Shown: positions 24,954-33,482 of the stretch, one piece after another
Numbering within the stretch: the first letter of the stretch is position 1
How the letters are laid out: the number at the start of each line of letters is the position of its first letter
Assembly: GCF_021441885.1 (NCBI RefSeq)
Contig: NZ_CP090439.1
Location: 682,001-746,000, forward strand
Length of the DNA: 64,000 nt
From: Vibrio maritimus
GTDB lineage: Bacteria; Pseudomonadota; Gammaproteobacteria; Enterobacterales; Vibrionaceae
Reading direction: 5' to 3'
The notes under the pieces: generated by a model
Database searches by the model: none
What the model saw: only the letters and a program-made list of their open reading frames with translations
What the model was told of the DNA's origin: nothing
Made by a program: the position numbers and the translations under genes

Positions 24954-25778
24954 TTAGAGTATGGTTTGCATGTGTCGCGACAAATATTGCCATTTATCGT
25001 ATGAGGTTGTCACCAAGAGGTTTTTACCTGTGACGAAGGTATCTGCCGATTCCCCGTCTAGATAGGCGGCATATCCGCCCGCTTCCGTAATAGCGAGTAG
25101 GCCAGCATAGTGATCCCACGGTTTGATTTTCCTCTGCGTTAAATAGAAATTTCCGGCACCAAACAGCAGCCCTCTATACTCATGGCAGGAGCAACCGAAA
25201 GAGATGGTGCGCTTGTAGTCTTGCATCAACGTCATCAACGGCTTGGTCTGGTCTTCATCAAACAGAAAAGGAGAAATAAAGCCAAAGTCGCCTTCCTTTT
25301 CTTCGATGACCAAATCACGCCTCTCACCATCGCTGTTTTGCCAATAGCAGCCGTGCCCTTTTTGCGCCCACACCCAATCGTCGTTTAGCGGGTCATAGAG
25401 CATTGAAAACACAGTCTGTTTATTGATACGAATCGCCAACATGACACCAAACACACCAATGCCATGAGCGAAGTTGTAAGTACCATCAATCGGGTCAATT
25501 ACCACGAGTTTGTCGTGATGCTCAGGATGAAATGTGGACTCATTCGACATCATTTCCTCCCCCATAAAAACAAAATCAGGGAAAAGAGGCTTGAGGTGTT
25601 CGACCAGATCCTGCTCGACTTTTTTGTCGCAATCGGTCACCAGATCCGTGACTGAAGATTTCGTCTCTATTTGCTGGCTCTGCAGTTGTCTGAAGTTGGT
25701 CCTAATGGTTTCCCGCGACTGTTGACGAACAATTGTGAAAATCTGGGTGATCGTTTTCTTATCTAACATGCTCAACAA
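24954..25778 (-). CDS. Inositol-monophosphatase family protein
   Basis: Mg2+-dependent phosphatase of the IMPase/FBPase/CysQ superfamily, 274 aa, cytoplasmic. Metal-binding motifs are GEE (73-75), DPIDGTYNF (95-103) and PWDHYAG (about 218-224), all intact. Substrate within the family cannot be read from motifs: myo-inositol 1-phosphate, histidinol phosphate, a sugar phosphate or 3'-phosphoadenosine phosphate are all possible. Context with a Ugp-type importer and a glycerophosphodiesterase favours inositol phosphate from glycerophosphoinositol, or glycerol/sugar phosphate; this is inference. It lies 7 bp downstream of the ATPase gene. Confidence 0.88.
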   Translation of the reverse strand: MLSMLDKKTITQIFTIVRQQSRETIRTNFRQLQSQQIETKSSVTDLVTDCDKKVEQDLVEHLKPLFPDFVFMGEEMMSNESTFHPEHHDKLVVIDPIDGTYNFAHGIGVFGVMLAIRINKQTVFSMLYDPLNDDWVWAQKGHGCYWQNSDGERRDLVIEEKEGDFGFISPFLFDEDQTKPLMTLMQDYKRTISFGCSCHEYRGLLFGAGNFYLTQRKIKPWDHYAGLLAITEAGGYAAYLDGESADTFVTGKNLLVTTSYDKWQYLSRHMQTIL

Positions 25779-25785
25779 GCTACCT

Positions 25786-26883
25786 CTACCCTACTTTATC
25801 CAATTTATCGACATTCAACTCCACTCTCTTCGTCGTGTTAGGATCGAAGAAGTGCAGTTTGTCTTCTGGGAAGTAGATACGGACTTGTTCTGCTATTACG
25901 ATGTCTTGTCCCAACTGCGTGGCGATCATCAACTCCTGCTTGTCTCCCATCTCAACTGTCACCACCTTATGTGAGCCAAGATCTTCGACGTATTTCACGC
26001 AAACATAATCACCTTTGTCCTGGTTAAACTCGATATGTTCAGGGCGGATACCTACCATCATATCGTCAGGAACCAAACTTAATGCACTCGCATCAATATA
26101 AGATTCAACCACTGGATTGATTTTGAGAAGGTTCATGGCTGGTGAACCGATAAAGTTAGCGACAAACATGGACGCAGGCTTATCGTAAATATTGGCAGGG
26201 GTATCGAATTGCTCAAGGTTGCCCCCGTTGAGTACGATGATGCGATCAGCCAATGTCATGGCCTCAACTTGGTCGTGAGTAACAAAAACCGACGTTGAAC
26301 CAATACGTTGATGCAGTTGAGACAATTCCATTCGCATTTCATGTCGCAACTTAGCGTCGAGGTTCGAAAGTGGCTCATCAAAAAGTAGCACGCTTGGCTC
26401 GCGAACAATCGCACGACCAATCGCCACACGCTGCCGCTGTCCGCCTGACAACTCGCTTGGCAACCTATCCAGGTAAGGCTCAAGTGAAACGATTTTCGCC
26501 ACCTCTTCTACTTTCTCGCGACGAGTTTGTTTCTTCATACCCTGGATTTTAAGAGAGTAACCAATATTGTCAGCGACCGTCATATGCGGATAAAGCGCAT
26601 AGTTCTGAAACACCATGGCACACCCACGTTGTTTGGGTTCAAGATCTTGTACTTCACGTTCGCCTATGCGAATGACGCCCTGGTCTGCTTCCTCTAAGCC
26701 AGCAATAATGTTCATTGTTGTCGACTTTCCACATCCAGACGGACCAAGAATGACAATAAACTCACCAGCACGAATATCGATATTGAGATTATCGATGACT
26801 GTATTCTTACCGTAAGACTTTCTGATGTTAGTTAGCGTGATACCCTCAGCGTGCTCACGAATATTATCTAATAGGTTGCTCAT
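25786..26883 (-). CDS. ABC transporter ATP-binding protein, UgpC/MalK type
   Basis: ATPase subunit, 365 aa, of a CUT1-family importer. Walker A GPSGCGKST (about 48-56), Q-loop, signature LSGGQRQRVAIGRA and Walker B LLFDEPLSNLD are all intact, followed by the His switch VFVTHDQ. The regulatory OB-fold tail (from about 240, FIGSPAMNLL and VGIRPEHI) is typical of UgpC/MalK. It lies 1 bp after the second permease gene. Cargo is inferred from the operon: glycerol-3-phosphate or a glycerophosphodiester. Confidence 0.95.
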   Translation of the reverse strand: MSNLLDNIREHAEGITLTNIRKSYGKNTVIDNLNIDIRAGEFIVILGPSGCGKSTTMNIIAGLEEADQGVIRIGEREVQDLEPKQRGCAMVFQNYALYPHMTVADNIGYSLKIQGMKKQTRREKVEEVAKIVSLEPYLDRLPSELSGGQRQRVAIGRAIVREPSVLLFDEPLSNLDAKLRHEMRMELSQLHQRIGSTSVFVTHDQVEAMTLADRIIVLNGGNLEQFDTPANIYDKPASMFVANFIGSPAMNLLKINPVVESYIDASALSLVPDDMMVGIRPEHIEFNQDKGDYVCVKYVEDLGSHKVVTVEMGDKQELMIATQLGQDIVIAEQVRIYFPEDKLHFFDPNTTKRVELNVDKLDKVG

Positions 26884-26884
26884 T

Positions 26885-27802
26885 TTACTTCTCCGAGAGT
26901 GTTAGGCCTTTAACAATGTATTTCTGCATTACGGCAATCATCAAAATGGGAATTATGTTAACGAGAATGGCTCCAGCCATGATCATCGGGTAATTCGGGG
27001 TTGCGCCATCGACGACGGTACTCAACTTAACGAGCCCAACCAGCGCGGTTTCCATGTCAGGTCTTGATGCCACAACCAGCGGCCACATGTATTGGTTCCA
27101 ACCTCCCATAAACATGAGTATAAACAGCGAGATGATGCTGGTTTTCGATAAGGGCAGTAAGATGTCGACCATAAAACGAATTGGACCCGCGCCGTCCATC
27201 GTGGCCGCGTGAATCAATGACGGTGGAATGGTTTTGAATGACTGTCGGAACAAAAAGGTGCCCGTTCCCGATGCCAAGATTGGCGCTGCCATACCAAAAT
27301 ACGTGTCGAGCAAACTCAGTTCCAGGTGCAGTGGCGAGCCGTAATAGTGACTAATCAAATAATTAACGCCTACCCAATCCATTAGCACATTAACTGGAGA
27401 CAAGATGTTGGAGGCGACTTCGTAGCTGGCAACAATGCGTAAATCGAGAGGCACCATGGTCGACATCAAGATCATGAAGAAAATTATCGTGCCGTAGCGA
27501 ACTCGAAAGTAGACGATGCCAAATGCAGCAAGAAATGAGAACGCGGTTTTCCCCGCGGCTGACATCAAGGCAATAATAATACTGTTGCCAATCTGTGGAA
27601 CCAGATTGGTCTCCGACATGACGAGTCTCATGTTACTGACTAGTTCACTTCCCGGCAGGTATTGCAGGCCTTCGCGCAAAAATGTCTCGTATGAATGTGT
27701 CGCGGTGATAATCACAATGTAGATGGGCAACAGTACAAACAGCATACCCACTACTAAGATGGCATTTGCCACGCGATCTATGGATTTTGAATTTTCAATC
27801 AT
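26885..27802 (-). CDS. ABC transporter permease, UgpE type
   Basis: Inner-membrane permease, 305 aa, about six transmembrane segments. The ABC-coupling EAA-like loop reads HAATMDGAGPIRFMVDILLPLSKTS near residue 205. It resembles UgpE/MalG rather than UgpA by size and by order in the operon. It starts 4 bp after the first permease gene. It forms the channel with its neighbour and is powered by the ATPase immediately downstream. Confidence 0.93.
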   Translation of the reverse strand: MIENSKSIDRVANAILVVGMLFVLLPIYIVIITATHSYETFLREGLQYLPGSELVSNMRLVMSETNLVPQIGNSIIIALMSAAGKTAFSFLAAFGIVYFRVRYGTIIFFMILMSTMVPLDLRIVASYEVASNILSPVNVLMDWVGVNYLISHYYGSPLHLELSLLDTYFGMAAPILASGTGTFLFRQSFKTIPPSLIHAATMDGAGPIRFMVDILLPLSKTSIISLFILMFMGGWNQYMWPLVVASRPDMETALVGLVKLSTVVDGATPNYPMIMAGAILVNIIPILMIAVMQKYIVKGLTLSEK

Positions 27803-27806
27803 GGGA

Positions 27807-28688
27807 TTAACGCTCGTACTTAACTTTCTTTTCTAGGTAGAGGAACTGCACCAGAGCTAAGCTCAGTACCATTGCAGTTAGTATCACGGTTTGAGTTGAG
27901 GCTCCCGACAGGTCTCGACCCAAAAAGCCATCCTCATAGATTTTGTATACCAACAGCTTGGTTGAGCCCCCCGGTCCCCCTTGGGTCATACTTGCAATCA
28001 ATGCAAATGCAGAGACCACAGAGTCCGTCACTTCAAGAACCAGACTTAAGAACAATTGCGGTGTTAACAAAGGGATATAGATATCTATGATGCGGCGCCA
28101 AGGCCCCGCTCCATCCATCGCTGCAGATTGAGTGAGAGAGACTGGAATCGCCTGTAAGCCACCTAGGAAAATGACAAAATTGAAGGGAATGCCTCCCCAC
28201 ACGTGCGCGATGATCAGCATGGTAAAGGCATGGCTACCGTTCATGCCTGGTTCCCAAAGCCCTGGCTGAATCTCATTTAAAAATGAAAATATGCCTACGA
28301 AGGGATTGAAAATAAACGCAAAGGCGACACCGATCGACGCGCCCGCGACCGCCTTTGGCCAAACTAAAAAGTTTCTAGCCGGTTTAGACAGCTTGAGCTT
28401 TCTATCAACGGCAATGGCAAGAATCAGGGGCACTAGCACCGATAAACTCGACCCGACCACCATAAACTTCACTGTCAGCCAAAAACTGCGATAAAACTCT
28501 GGATCAGCAAAGGTATAACGGTAGTTATCCAATCCAACGAAAATACTCTCTCCGCCAAAGGGAGGCTGAAGAGTTAGAGACCATTCCACCGATTTCAGTA
28601 TCGGAAGATAAAAGAACAAAAACAGCAATAACAGCTGTGGACCAGCAAACCACAACGTCAACCACCGTTTCTTATAAACTGCCTGCAT
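27807..28688 (-). CDS. ABC transporter permease, UgpA type
   Basis: Inner-membrane permease, 293 aa, about six transmembrane segments, with the EAA-like loop SAAMDGAGPWRRIIDIYIPLLTP near residue 195 and the N-terminal QLLLLFLFFYLPILKSVEWSL segment common in MalF/UgpA-type subunits. It is the first gene of the minus-strand unit (permease, permease, ATPase, phosphatase, ROK), which diverges from the binding-protein gene across an operator-rich spacer. Confidence 0.93.
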   Translation of the reverse strand: MQAVYKKRWLTLWFAGPQLLLLFLFFYLPILKSVEWSLTLQPPFGGESIFVGLDNYRYTFADPEFYRSFWLTVKFMVVGSSLSVLVPLILAIAVDRKLKLSKPARNFLVWPKAVAGASIGVAFAFIFNPFVGIFSFLNEIQPGLWEPGMNGSHAFTMLIIAHVWGGIPFNFVIFLGGLQAIPVSLTQSAAMDGAGPWRRIIDIYIPLLTPQLFLSLVLEVTDSVVSAFALIASMTQGGPGGSTKLLVYKIYEDGFLGRDLSGASTQTVILTAMVLSLALVQFLYLEKKVKYER

Positions 28689-28730
28689 GACTATCCTTGA
28701 ACAACTTAAATATGTAATAGAACCGATTTT

Positions 28731-28747
28731 TTACACGTTACGTGTAA
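28731..28747. promoter_or_regulatory. Operator A in importer intergenic region
   Basis: TTACACGTTACGTGTAA has perfect 7-bp arms around a 3-bp centre. It lies 43 bp upstream of the permease start. Operator B of the same design lies 32 bp further on, about three helical turns, on the side of the binding-protein gene. Confidence 0.68.
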
Positions 28748-28762
28748 TTTATGAATCTAATA

Positions 28763-28779
28763 TTACACATTAAGTGTTT
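28763..28779. promoter_or_regulatory. Operator B in importer intergenic region
   Basis: TTACACATTAAGTGTTT is a degenerate copy of operator A with the ACAC-N5-GTGT core kept. A third weak match, ATACACATTGAGAGTAA, lies at 28971-28987, just before the binding-protein start. The ROK protein of the same cluster is the candidate binder. Confidence 0.6.
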
Positions 28780-29001
28780 TATTAAATCTAAGAGTCCATT
28801 TAATCTCCCTTTCTTATCAAATACATCAAGCCCCCTCAAAATGACATGAATTTACAGTACCTTATTATCACCAACTTACTACTTAGCTAATCAACCAATA
28901 CATTTTGACTATTTTTAAAACTTCAAAGAAACCAACATCTTTCTGTAACATTCGCGATGATATGCTAATTATACACATTGAGAGTAAATTGGAGTTTAGC
29001 A

Positions 29002-30294
29002 ATGAAACTGGTTAAAACAGCCCTAGCGTTGAGTGTTGCCTCTCTGGCATCTGTCGCGAGTGCTTCTGAGTCGACGACCATCGAGTTTTGGCATTCGATT
29101 GGGGGCAACGTCGTCGATACCATGTGCGAATCTTTTAATGCACAGTCCGCCAATAATGTTGAGTGCATCTATCAAGGTGACTACGACACGGCAATGCAAA
29201 AAGCCGTGGCTTCTATTCGTGCAGGCAATCACCCAGCATTAATGCAATTCTTCGAGGTGGGAACAACGGATCTAATGATGTCGGGTATCGCGAAGCCTCT
29301 AGAAGAGACCTACGACGACGTTAATTGGAGCGATTACATCGCTGGCGCCAAAGGCTATTACCAATCCTCTAGCAATAAGCTCATGTCGCAGCCATGGAAC
29401 TCATCAACCATCGTGCTGTACGTCAATCAAGCTCAACTGGAAAAAGCGGGGATCTCTGGCACACCAGAAACCTACGAAGAGCTTCACGCAGCAATGAAGC
29501 AGCTGCAAGAAAGCGGCCATCAGTGCCCATACACCACAGATGGCCACCCTTGGCGTGTCATGGAACAAGTGGCAGCTCGTCATGGTGTCGATATCGCAAC
29601 GCAGCACAATGGCTTTGACGGCTTAGATGCCGAATACAGAGTCAACCAAGGTCTTATCGTTGATCACATGAACAACCTGTACGACTGGAATCAACAAGGT
29701 CTCGTCAAGCTTGACCCACAAACCCGCGCGGGCAAGTACACAAGTGCATTCGCCGCGGGTGAATGTGCCATGATGGAAGCCTCTCTTTCTGCCTACAACG
29801 CTTCTTCGACGGCACTTGGCGAAGACCTTACCATCGCCATGGCACCGGTATATCAAGACTATGATCGTCTCAACACGTTTGTAGGTGGTGGTTCACTGTG
29901 GATGCTTGACGGCCATACAGCGAAGCAGGAATCCGTGGCAAAAGAGTTTCTCGATTACCTTCGAAAACCAGAGACACAAAAAAATCTGACAGCCATGACA
30001 GGCTATTTGCCAGTCACTCAAGAAGCCTACCAGCACATTATCGAAACCACAGAAGCGGATGACCCGACTTTTGCCTCTGTTCATGCTGGCTATGCGTCTC
30101 TCAATCAGCCAAGCAGTGCGAACTCTCGCGGTATACGCCTTGGTTTCTACACGCAGTTCCGAAGCGTATTCCAAGAAGAGACTCAAAAAGCATTTGCTGG
30201 TGATATCAGCATGCAAACAGCACTCGATAATGCCAAACGTCGCGGTGACCAACTTTTGCGACGATTTGAACGCACGTTCCGCTCGGCAAGCTAA
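29002..30294 (+). CDS. ABC transporter substrate-binding protein, UgpB type
   Basis: Periplasmic binding protein, 430 aa, with Sec signal peptide MKLVKTALALSVASLASVASA-S. The mature start TTIEFWHSIGGNVVDTMCESFNAQ is typical of UgpB. SQPWNSSTIVLYVN, FVGGGSLWML and the LPVTQEAY segment are family hallmarks. The start at 29002 has GGAG 7 bp upstream. It is divergent from the permease/ATPase genes and co-directional with the glycerophosphodiesterase gene 47 bp downstream, so the pair is probably a transcription unit. Cargo is likely glycerol-3-phosphate or an intact glycerophosphodiester. Confidence 0.93.
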   Translation: MKLVKTALALSVASLASVASASESTTIEFWHSIGGNVVDTMCESFNAQSANNVECIYQGDYDTAMQKAVASIRAGNHPALMQFFEVGTTDLMMSGIAKPLEETYDDVNWSDYIAGAKGYYQSSSNKLMSQPWNSSTIVLYVNQAQLEKAGISGTPETYEELHAAMKQLQESGHQCPYTTDGHPWRVMEQVAARHGVDIATQHNGFDGLDAEYRVNQGLIVDHMNNLYDWNQQGLVKLDPQTRAGKYTSAFAAGECAMMEASLSAYNASSTALGEDLTIAMAPVYQDYDRLNTFVGGGSLWMLDGHTAKQESVAKEFLDYLRKPETQKNLTAMTGYLPVTQEAYQHIIETTEADDPTFASVHAGYASLNQPSSANSRGIRLGFYTQFRSVFQEETQKAFAGDISMQTALDNAKRRGDQLLRRFERTFRSAS

Positions 30295-30341
30295 TTCTTT
30301 AATTGTTTTTTGGTAAGTAAGAGTCGTTAAGAGAGATAAAA

Positions 30342-31394
30342 ATGAAATCTAAATTGTTAATGGTAGGCGCTTGCGTCTCCGTATTGGCTGGCTGTAATAG
30401 CAGCACTGATGAACAAGTTACTGATAGTCAACGTGTCGATGTCATGCTTGAGCGTTTGCACAACGCTAATGAACATAGAGATCATGTGTTCGTTGTCGGT
30501 CACCGTGCACTGTGGACAGATCAAGGCGAAAGCTTATTCCCTGAACAATCGCTTAAGTCTATCCAATATGCGATCGATATGGGCGTCGACGCGGTGGAGC
30601 TAGATATTCGTGTTACCGCAGATGAGCAGTATGTCATTTTGCATGATGGTTCACTCGATCGAACGACGGATTGTACTGGCAGTATCAGCAGTAAAACATG
30701 GGACGAAGTCAAAGACTGTAGACTCACGATTCGAATCGATGATTCAGGCAACTACGAGCCAACGGAAGAGAAGATCCCTACCTTGGAGCAAGTCTATGCA
30801 CTGGCGAAAGACAAAATCCTCATCAACCTTGATAACAAAGTTGGTAATGGGCGCTACCCAGACATGCTTAACATGGCTCGTGAGTATGGCGTTGAGCGTC
30901 AAATCTTAGCCTCGGTTCGCATGGCCAATGAGAGCGGTCGTCAATCTGGTTATGCACTTATCGAAGAGTGGAAAGACTCCGACGTGATATTCATGCCAAA
31001 CATCTATGACTCAGATGCGGACTACAGCGATCCTGCAAACTATTCTTACCTAGAAGAAATTTTGGAGACGGTTAATCCAGCCGTAGTTCAAGTACGCAAC
31101 GCTTGGCATGACTATCCGCAGTCTGTCACACAAGATGGTGGTTTCTTCTTCACTGATGAGGCGTTGGCGCTGCGTGACAAATACAACACGCACTTTTGGA
31201 TCAACACGCTATACGACAGCACCGCTGGTTTGCGTTCTGGCGGACGTGGCGACGAAATGGCTTTCTATGACGATTTACCCGACGAAGTTTGGGGTTGGTG
31301 GCATCGCACAGGCGCAACCATGTTCCAAACCGACGAGCCAATCATGGCGACAGAGTTCTTAGAAGAATCTGGTTATCGCAAAGATTACGAATAA
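30342..31394 (+). CDS. Glycerophosphodiester phosphodiesterase, lipoprotein
   Basis: Envelope-anchored GDPD, 350 aa, that hydrolyses glycerophosphodiesters to glycerol-3-phosphate and an alcohol. The lipobox is LAGC with Cys18. The TIM-barrel catalytic elements are VGHRALW (about residue 50), EQSLKSIQYAIDMGVDAVELDIRVT-type segment with the Glu/Asp metal ligands, and ILHDGSLDRTTDC. Asn rather than Gln follows the mature Cys-Asn, which does not indicate inner-membrane retention. A strong terminator follows. Its placement after the UgpB-type gene links extracytoplasmic cleavage to import. Confidence 0.92.
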   Translation: MKSKLLMVGACVSVLAGCNSSTDEQVTDSQRVDVMLERLHNANEHRDHVFVVGHRALWTDQGESLFPEQSLKSIQYAIDMGVDAVELDIRVTADEQYVILHDGSLDRTTDCTGSISSKTWDEVKDCRLTIRIDDSGNYEPTEEKIPTLEQVYALAKDKILINLDNKVGNGRYPDMLNMAREYGVERQILASVRMANESGRQSGYALIEEWKDSDVIFMPNIYDSDADYSDPANYSYLEEILETVNPAVVQVRNAWHDYPQSVTQDGGFFFTDEALALRDKYNTHFWINTLYDSTAGLRSGGRGDEMAFYDDLPDEVWGWWHRTGATMFQTDEPIMATEFLEESGYRKDYE

Positions 31395-31425
31395 GGTAAG
31401 CACTAACTGTCAGTTAGGCCTCAAG

Positions 31426-31459
31426 AAGCCCAATAGATAGCCATCTATTGGGCTTTTTT
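31426..31459 (+). terminator. Terminator downstream of glycerophosphodiesterase gene
   Basis: AAGCCCAATAGAT pairs with ATCTATTGGGCTT over 13 bp around AGCC and ends in TTTTTTC. Confidence 0.92.
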
Positions 31460-31497
31460 CTTGTTGATTCCACCCCTCCGCTCGTCAGATATTCGTC

Positions 31498-31616
31498 ATC
31501 CTCAGGAAAGTGAGGTTCTCCTACCGCGTGTAGGTAACTGAAAATATTCGACTAAGTCACGTAATTCAGCTTTGCAACGCGCTATATGAGATTCCCTTTT
31601 TCAAGGGAATGACGAT
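31498..31616. repeat. Dispersed intergenic repeat-like element with inverted ends
   Basis: A stretch of about 119 bp bounded by CGTCATCCTCAGG at one end and AGGGAATGACG at the other, which are imperfect inverted repeats. Each end also forms its own small palindrome (CCTCAGGAAAGTGAGG and TTCCCTTTTTCAAGGGAA). This organisation resembles the noncoding extragenic elements common in Vibrio genomes. A related end, CCTGCGCAGGAATGACGG, occurs at 44747-44764. Confidence 0.5.
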
Positions 31617-31798
31617 GATTTTTTGGAAGATTTGGAGTACATAATGGAGCATTTCTAAGCCAGAAGTGCCCGCTATGAAGGAGCTGTACCGAAGTACTGT
31701 TGAAACTGCGCCTGTGCATAGGTCTGCTGCATTAGCTTAAACCTGGGTGAGTAGCAGGTAACACTATGTTAAGAGGCAAAAATTGTTAACTATAATTT

Positions 31799-31870
31799 GT
31801 AGTGGCTCAGGCTTGATCTGACAATTACCCGTTTTTAGGGTGCTTTGTCAGCTTAGATTTGAGCTACTAC
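31799..31870. repeat. 72-bp nested palindrome
   Basis: GTAGTGGCTCA (31799-31809) pairs with TGAGCTACTAC (31860-31870), CTGACAA (31818-31824) with TTGTCAG (31845-31851), and ACCC (31827-31830) with GGGT (31838-31841). The whole can fold as a cruciform or a long RNA hairpin. It may be a miniature mobile element or a relic of an insertion-sequence end. No transposase is present. Confidence 0.5.
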
Positions 31871-31977
31871 AGCTAATAAATAGAAAACTATTGATTGTTC
31901 ACTGGAATAAAAAGGTGACTCACTGACTCTAGTGCTATAGAAGGATTGCTTCGGTCAACCTACTCCTAGGAGGGAAT

Positions 31978-32340
31978 ATGTTAAAGCGTACTTTCTTTTT
32001 TACTCTTATATCTTTTGTGTTGGTGTCTTTCGCGTCGGCGCATCATGGTTGGCGCTGGACGACGGGTAATAACATTGAACTAACCGGTATTATCGTCGAG
32101 CTTAAACTGGGCAACCCGCATGGGGAGTTAACGGTAAAGTCAGAAGACGATATCTGGACGGTAGAAGTTGGCCAACCCTACCGCAATGATCGTGCTGGTT
32201 TAAAGCCGGGCGATTTGGCCAAAGATGTTGAGGTAAAAATTGAGGGGGAACCTTCAGCCGATATAGAACAAAAAATAATGAAGGCGGAGCGTATTTGGAT
32301 TGACGGTGTGCTCTACGATCTTTATCCAAACCGCGATTAG
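31978..32340 (+). CDS. DUF6152-type exported protein
   Basis: Small secreted protein, 120 aa. Signal peptide MLKRTFFFTLISFVLVSFASA is followed by HHGWRW, the histidine-led start that marks this family. The rest is a small beta-domain (ELTGIIVELKLGNPHGELTVKS, then TVEVGQPYRNDRAGL). The His-rich start suggests metal binding, but no activity is established that I know of. A strong AGGAGG precedes the ATG. The membrane-protein gene 9 bp downstream is its partner. Confidence 0.8.
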   Translation: MLKRTFFFTLISFVLVSFASAHHGWRWTTGNNIELTGIIVELKLGNPHGELTVKSEDDIWTVEVGQPYRNDRAGLKPGDLAKDVEVKIEGEPSADIEQKIMKAERIWIDGVLYDLYPNRD

Positions 32341-32349
32341 AGCAGTGCG

Positions 32350-32808
32350 ATGTTGGAATCCTGGCTCGAAGCCTTAGCACTAACGCCTCTCGCCCAGTGG
32401 GTTCAGTTTTCTCGTTGGAGTTATGCGGTAATCAATACCCTGCATGTTCTTGGTATCGCGCTGTTAGTAGGCGCGATCATCCCGCTAGATTTAAAACGCA
32501 TCGGCCTATGGCGGCGTATCACACTCGAACAGCTTGCTCATGTGCTCGTTCCTGTTGCTGTTAGCGGTTTCGTTATTGCAGTCATCTCAGGAGTATTGCT
32601 TTTTATGGCTGCTCCAAGCGATTACTTCGCGCTACGTATTTTTCTGTTCAAATTGCTGTGCATCGCTTTCGCGGTGGCAAATGCGGTCAACTTTCATTGG
32701 CGTATGGGTTATAACGCCCCGTTCAACCAGCAGCGCCTCGTCGGTTTTGTGTCGTTAATACTGTGGCTTTGCGCGTTAGTTGCAGGTCGATTTATCGCTT
32801 ATGTCTAA
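32350..32808 (+). CDS. DUF6644-type integral membrane protein
   Basis: Inner-membrane protein, 152 aa, with four predicted transmembrane helices (about 20-45, 65-90, 95-118 and 128-150). Histidines at the membrane face (INTLHVLG, EQLAHVLV, NFHWRM) would suit heme or metal binding. It occurs next to DUF6152-type proteins, as here. Function unknown. Confidence 0.78.
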   Translation: MLESWLEALALTPLAQWVQFSRWSYAVINTLHVLGIALLVGAIIPLDLKRIGLWRRITLEQLAHVLVPVAVSGFVIAVISGVLLFMAAPSDYFALRIFLFKLLCIAFAVANAVNFHWRMGYNAPFNQQRLVGFVSLILWLCALVAGRFIAYV

Positions 32809-33143
32809 TAGTTGCACACAAACAACTGGGTCAGGTCTTGTCTTTCACCCCATTAGCTGAAGTCTCCTAAGTCCAGACTTTACCAATCAATTTCGCATCA
32901 GCTATACCTCATTTAGGGGCAAAAGCTTCTCAGCGTAAAAATCAAACCACAACAAAAGCATCTTAGGTTTGGAAACTTAATGTTCAACGACAGCAACATC
33001 GAAAAATACCAAGTGCTCAAAATGTGCGTTCTAACCAATTGAAATCTTAAATTGTTGACTAAACAAGGCTTTTTTGTGAATCAATTGTTTTACCATTGTG
33101 TGGTCCGCAGTAGTTTTTACACTGACACACATGGTGGTAGAAA
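32809..33143. other. Intergenic stretch without recognisable gene
   Basis: A 335-bp region after the DUF6644-type gene. No terminator, RNA gene or clear operator was recognised. A possible -35 (TTGACT at about 33055) precedes the next small gene. Confidence 0.5.
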
Positions 33144-33443
33144 ATGGAATCAACAAGTACAAGCTGTACACCTCGCCAAGCAAACATCAACGCCGCTTTC
33201 GGCTCTCTCGTCGTTGTCGCAGTAGCAATCTTCTATATGAATATTTTGGGAGGTACCCCATCGATATTATTTGCTGTCGTTGCTTCCATTGCGTGTGTCG
33301 CGAACTTGCGCCACTTATTTGTAAAGCCTAAAGCCGATGAAGAAGAAACTAAGGCTGTCAATCAGACAGTTGAAAGCGTACCTGTCGTAGAACAGCAAGC
33401 TCCACAACCACGTAAACGACCGCATCTTTATTTGGTTAAGTGA
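33144..33443 (+). CDS. Small membrane protein of unknown function
   Basis: A 99-aa protein with two predicted transmembrane helices (about 18-37 and 40-56) and a soluble Glu/Pro/Gln-rich C-terminal tail of about 40 aa ending in PRKRPHLYLVK. No family is recognised. The acidic-to-basic tail points to a cytoplasmic anchor or interaction segment. Support is moderate: plausible composition and membrane topology, but only a weak ribosome-binding site. Confidence 0.6.
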   Translation: MESTSTSCTPRQANINAAFGSLVVVAVAIFYMNILGGTPSILFAVVASIACVANLRHLFVKPKADEEETKAVNQTVESVPVVEQQAPQPRKRPHLYLVK

Positions 33444-33482
33444 GCGTACCGCCTCAATTTGCTCTTCACACCAGAGCAGTAG

